A stretch of 64,000 bases of DNA from Dasypus novemcinctus (taxonomy: Eukaryota; Chordata; Mammalia; Cingulata; Dasypodidae), in contig NC_080683.1 in NCBI RefSeq assembly GCF_030445035.2, forward strand, positions 22,161,528 through 22,225,527. Reading direction: 5' to 3'. The notes under the pieces were generated by a model that was given only the letters and a program-made list of their open reading frames with translations, was not told where the DNA came from and searched no databases. Below, one piece after another: positions 59,207-64,000 of this stretch. A program made the translations under genes and the position numbers. The number at the start of each line of letters is the position of its first letter. Within the stretch, counting starts at the first letter, position 1.

Positions 59207-60794
59207 CTAGGAAGCCAAAGAAAAAGAGAAAGGACACCAGGAATGCCTGCCATCTTCAGGCCAAAGCACAGCATTACATAACAACAAGCATATAAACATT
59301 TATTGCAATCATTCTTTTCTTTCACGTTTGAATTTTCTTTGACATTCTTGAGCAGTGTTAAATTCTTAGAAGCATTTAAGCAAGAACCCTCTTTTGATGT
59401 ATCTTTAGGATTAATAAGAAGAACTTCATTAGAAAGGTTTTGTACTGTAAAAAACATGTGATCCCCATTTTGACTCATTGAACAAATATTTATTGAGAAC
59501 CTGCTCTGTGACATCTTCTCTTCTAGGCAGTGAATATACTAAACAAACGTGGGCTGTCATCTCTTCTTTCCCAATCTGAAATAAACAATTGCAATGAATT
59601 TCTAAAAAGCTAATCTCTTTATCTGCCTGCTCTAGGCCTTCTCAGCAAAGCCTCATGCATTTCAGCATATATTGTAGAGGCAGCTCACTGAAGATATTAA
59701 TGAACATATCTGTCTGTCATCTTAAAAGTACCCACACTAAATGAAATGAGTAAAAATGCCTCATAATTTTTGGGATGAAAGAATGTGATAAAACACTTTT
59801 GAAATGTTACAGGGTATTATAGGAGTAACAAATGAAATCGGAATATAGGGGATTCTACTGATTACAGCACAATGACTTAGAACAAATGATTAATAAATGA
59901 AAGATTGAGTGAATGAGTCCAATCTAATTGGAAAATTAGAGCTAGCTTCATCATCCAAGGGAGAGAGTGTGTTAAAGTCCTTTTTCTTTTTTTCTTTATA
60001 TGAAGTAATTAACTTTTTTCTACCATATAAAAAATTGCCCAAGTTACACATGATCATTGTGGAAATAGTAGAAAACAGAAGGGAAAAAGTAGCAGGTAAA
60101 AAACTTAATATGCCATAAATCCCACCACTATAAAAAATGTAAAGTATAACTATGCATTTTAATAAAATACCTTCATAGTATAATACTGCTTTCCCATGAA
60201 ATACAGTCCTAAGTGTCCTTTAATGCCAGTAAAAATAGAAATGTATCATAATTTCAATTGTTGCAGAGTATTATAGCATGCAAGCCAGCTGTAATCATCG
60301 TCCTATAGGTTGAATATGTACGTTGCTCCTAGTGTTTCATATTTTAAAAATGCTGTAAGAACACTTCTTCTATAAACATGCTAGTGGACTTGTCCAATTA
60401 TTTCTTTAGAATAAATTCGATCTAGAAATTAGATTATTAGGTGAAAGTTATATGCATTTTAAGAACTTTTCCAAACAGGAAAGTGTATCAAATTATATGC
60501 CCATTTCTCTATTTTAGCCACCACTCAATATTATTATTTATTTAATAATTATCAATTTGATGAGTTAAAAACTGATAACATTGTTTCAGTTTATATTTTT
60601 TGATTACTAGTGAGTTGAATATTTAATATGTATTTATTCATTTGATTTCCTTCTTTTGTAAACTGCCTTTTCATGTTCTTAGTCCAGAATCTGACAAGAT
60701 GAATTGTAAGTGTTAATGAGTATCTTTGATAAAAAGTGTGCCAAGGTTAAAAAGGTTTAGAAAACATTGGATTTAACAAAGTTGTTAACAGCTT

Positions 60795-63700
60795 TGTATT
60801 TATTTATTTATTAACAAATCTATTTTTTGATACAAATTAAAAAGCATAAACGCTTCCAAAGTGCATTACCAATGGTATTTAGTATAATCACATAGTTGTA
60901 CATTTGTCACTTCAATAATTATTAGAGCTTTTTCATTATTTTAATAATATAAAAATAATAATAAACAAAAAAATTATCACCTCAAAATCTCTCTATGCTT
61001 CCCTTATTGTACATGGCTGCTACTCTGTTTCCATTTCTCTAGCTTATTTGAATTTATATCATGTAAAAAGTCTTACGTATGCATTATCATCCATACTTGA
61101 CTTTGCATGAGATTTCACTGTTATACAGTACCATGTTACAGTTTTTATCTTTCATTCCAGTAATATATTTGACCTTAGTATTTTCCTTTCAACCACTGCC
61201 ATACCCATATAATAGCTCTGCTAGTTACAGACACTATGATGTGCTTACAGTATTTCTATTCATTTGCTAAGAGTTACAAAAACCATTTTACCAATTCTGC
61301 ACAGGTTAACCCTCAGTTTTCCATTCTTTACCCTCATTCTGTTTCCTGGTGACCTATATTCTAATTATTAACTCCATAAGTTTACACAGTATATTTAATT
61401 CATAATAGTGCAATCATAAGTATTTGTCCCTTTGTATCTGGCTTGCATACTCAACATAATTCCCTCCAGGTTCCTCCATGTCATCACATGCTTCATGACC
61501 TCATTTCTTCTTACACCTGCATAATATCCCTTTGTGTGTATACACCACAACTTGTTTATCCTTTCATCAGTTGATGGATACCTGGGTTGTTTCCATCTTT
61601 TGGTGATTGTGAATAATGCCACTATAAACATCAGTGTGCAAATGTCTGTCAAGTCATTGTTCTCAGTTCTTCTGGATATATACCTAGTAATGGTATTGAC
61701 CAGTCACATGGCAAGTCTACATTCACTTCCTTAGGAATTGCCAAATAGTTCTCCACAGTGGCTATATTATTCTATGTCCCGCCCAATAGTGAATAAGTGT
61801 TCCTTTCTCTCCACATCCTCTCCAACACTTTCACTTTTCCACATTTTTAATAGTGGACATTATGGTAAGTGTGAAATGATAACTCACTATAGTTTTGATT
61901 TGCATTTCCTTGATCTCTAGTGATGTTGAACATTTTTCATGTGTTTTTTTGTCATTTGTGTTTCTTCGTTGGACAATTGTCTTTTCAAGTCTTTTGCCCA
62001 TTTTTTAATGAGGTAGTTTGTCTTTTTTTTCAGTTGTAGTATCTCTTTATATATCATAGATATTAAACCCTTATTTGATGTGTGATTCACAAATATTTTT
62101 TCCCATTGTGTCGCCTGCCTTTTCACCCTCTAGAGAAAGAGTTTGGGGGTGCAAAAGTGTTTAATTCTGAGGAGGTTCCTTTTATCTATTTTTTCCTTTG
62201 TTGCTCATGCTTTGGGTGTAAAGTTTAAGAAACTACTACCAGCCACAAGATATTGAAGATATTTTCCTATATTTTCTTCTAGGAGTTTTATGATTGTTGC
62301 TTTTAAATTTAGGCCTTTGATCCATTTTGAGTTAATTTTTGTATAAGGTGTGGGATAGGTGTCCTCTTTCTTTTGGATATGGCTATCCAGTTCTCCCAGA
62401 GCCATTTCTTGAATAGACAGCTTAGGCCCAATTGGAATGGCTTGACAACCTTTTCAAAACTCACTTAACTGTACATGTGAGGATCTATTTCTGAGTTCTT
62501 TATTTGGTTCCAGTGATCAATCTGTCTGTCTTTATGCCAGTACCATGCTCTTTTTTGCCACTGTAGTTAAGTAGTATGCTTTAAAGTCAGGAAGTGAGAG
62601 TCCTCTTCTTTCTTATTTTAAAAGAAATTTAGTAAGTCTTCCATTTAGTTTTCTTTTTTTTTTAGCATTATTTTTTAGTTTTCTGAATACAGGTCCTTTA
62701 TGTTCTTAGTTAAGTTTATTCCTAAATATTTGATTCTTTAGTCACTAAGTTGATTTTTTTTCTAATTTCCTCCTCAGATTGCTCATCAGTAGTGTATAGA
62801 AATGCTATTGAGATCTGCATATTAATCTTGTATCTTGCCACCTTGTTGAATTCTTCTATTAGTTCTGGTAGCTTTGTTGTGGATTTTCAGGGTTTTCTAG
62901 ACATAGGATCATATAGTCAACAAATACTAAAAAATTTACTTCTTCCTTTCCTATTTTGGTGTCTTTCATTGCTTTATCTAGCCTAATTGCTCTAGCTAGA
63001 ACTTCTAGGACAATATTGAATAATAGTGATGGCAGTGGACATGCTTGTCTTGTTCCTGATCTCAATGGGAAAGCTTTCAGTCTTTCATTGTTGACTACAA
63101 TGCTAGCTCTAGGTTTTTCATATATGCACTTTTATCACATTCAAAAAACTTCCTTCTATTGTGATATTTTGGAATGTTTTTTTAAATCAACAAACAATGC
63201 TGTATTTTGTCAAAAACCCCTTCTGCAACAATTGAGAGAATAATGTGATTTTTCTACATCAATTTATCATTGTGATTTACTACAATAATTTATTTTCTTG
63301 ACTTACCCTTGCATATATGGGATAAAACCCACTTGATCATGCGGTATAATTCTTTTAATGTGGTTTTGGATTTGGTTTGCAAGTATTTTGTGGATGATTT
63401 TTGTATCTACATTCATTAATGATATTGGTCTATGTTCTTTTTGTCCTAATATCTTTATTTAGTTTTGGTAATAGGGTGATGTTGACTTCATAGAATGAGC
63501 TTGGTAGTATTATTTCCTGATCAGTTTTTTGTAAGTGCTTGAGTAAGATTGATATTAGATCATCTTTGAGTGATTTGTATATTCTCCTGTGAAACCATCT
63601 TGTCCTGGGTTTTTAATCGTTGGAAGGGAAGGGTTTCATGACTGTATCGTCTCTTCACTTGTGATTGGTGTGTTGAGATCTTCTATGTTTACTGTCAGTG

Positions 63701-64000
63701 TAGGTTGATCATATGTTTCTAGGAATTTGTCCATCTCAACTGCATTGTCTAGTTTTTTTGCATTATTCTCTTATTATCCCTCTTATTTCTGAGAGGTCAG
63801 TTGTAATGTCCCTCCTTTCATTTCTGATTTTATTTATTTACATCTTCTTTCTTTTTTACTTTGCTAGTCTAGGAAAGGGTTAATTTTGTTAATCTTTCCA
63901 AAATACCAACTTTCAGTTTTCTTGATTCTTTCTATTGTATTTTGTTCTCAATTTCATTTATTTCCTCTCTGATCTTTAGTATTTATTTCCTTTGGCTTGG
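60795..64000 (-). mobile_element. L1 LINE in RHAG intron 7 (right copy), runs off the window
   Basis: Same insertion as 20815-25660. Minus-strand pieces give the ORF2 C-terminus at 61.4-62.1 kb and part of the reverse transcriptase at 62859-63065 ('[20 protein letters not shown]'). There the catalytic F-A-D-D motif reads FVDY, so it is dead. Stops and frameshifts are frequent. Confidence 0.85.

Larger units (their letters stand above)
52919..64000. repeat. Segmental duplication, right copy
   Basis: Corresponds base for base, with indels, to 12603-24113. The window ends inside the shared intron 7 L1, so the right limit is unknown. The offset between matching points is 40.96 kb at exon 10 and 40.04 kb at exon 8. 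The difference is explained by the left-copy SINE nest. Confidence 0.9.

Overview
This is vertebrate nuclear DNA, almost certainly from a xenarthran and most likely an armadillo. The clearest evidence is the repeat content. Several copies are present of a roughly 400-bp tRNA-derived SINE of the armadillo DAS type (A-box/B-box head, a long GC-rich body and an ATTTATTT/AAATAAAT tail). There is also a shorter SINE of the same kind, plus young L1s. Genes are split by long introns, and MIR, L2, Tigger and hAT fossils are common. No bacterial or CRISPR-like structure is present.

Three protein-coding loci can be read, all on the minus strand. (1) At 2.4-5.0 kb lie the first two exons of a cytochrome P450 family 2 gene, best matched to CYP2AC1 because of the RHAG neighbourhood. 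Both exons are open, have correct splice sites and have the usual family lengths; the rest lies left of the window. (2) At 17.0-47.0 kb lies a complete but dead copy of RHAG (Rh-associated glycoprotein, the erythrocyte ammonia/gas channel). All ten exons can be placed. It carries 11-nt net deletions in exons 1 and 3, a missing exon 2 donor, stop codons in exons 4, 5 and 9, and lost splice sites around exon 8. (3) At 57.97-59.21 kb lie exons 10, 9 and 8 of a second RHAG copy, all open with canonical splice sites. Exons 1-7 of that copy lie right of the window, so it is the likely functional gene.

The two RHAG copies belong to a tandem segmental duplication with a period of about 40-41 kb. Positions 12.6-24.1 kb match 52.9-64.0 kb in order and orientation, with about 8-13% difference in the exons I aligned by eye. 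Insertions date events. An L1 in intron 7 is in both copies, so it is older than the duplication. A nested pair of DAS SINEs (17.5-18.5 kb) is only in the left copy, and a 1.77-kb A-tailed retroposon (54.1-55.9 kb) is only in the right copy. A third, much more diverged piece of the same RHAG 3' flank (about 9.9-10.9 kb, split by a solo LTR with perfect target duplication) suggests an older rearrangement.

The rest is layered transposons. Examples are a hAT MITE (37.57-42.82 kb) split by an L1, itself split by two DAS SINEs, with target duplications at each level; a CpG-rich LTR at 11.2-12.1 kb; a solo LTR at 52.2-52.7 kb; and a fragment of a processed SLC35F6 copy at 48.65-48.83 kb. I did not find an undescribed molecular system. 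The notable results are the lineage-specific RHAG duplication and decay, the apparently intact CYP2AC1-like exons, and the insertion nests that record their order.
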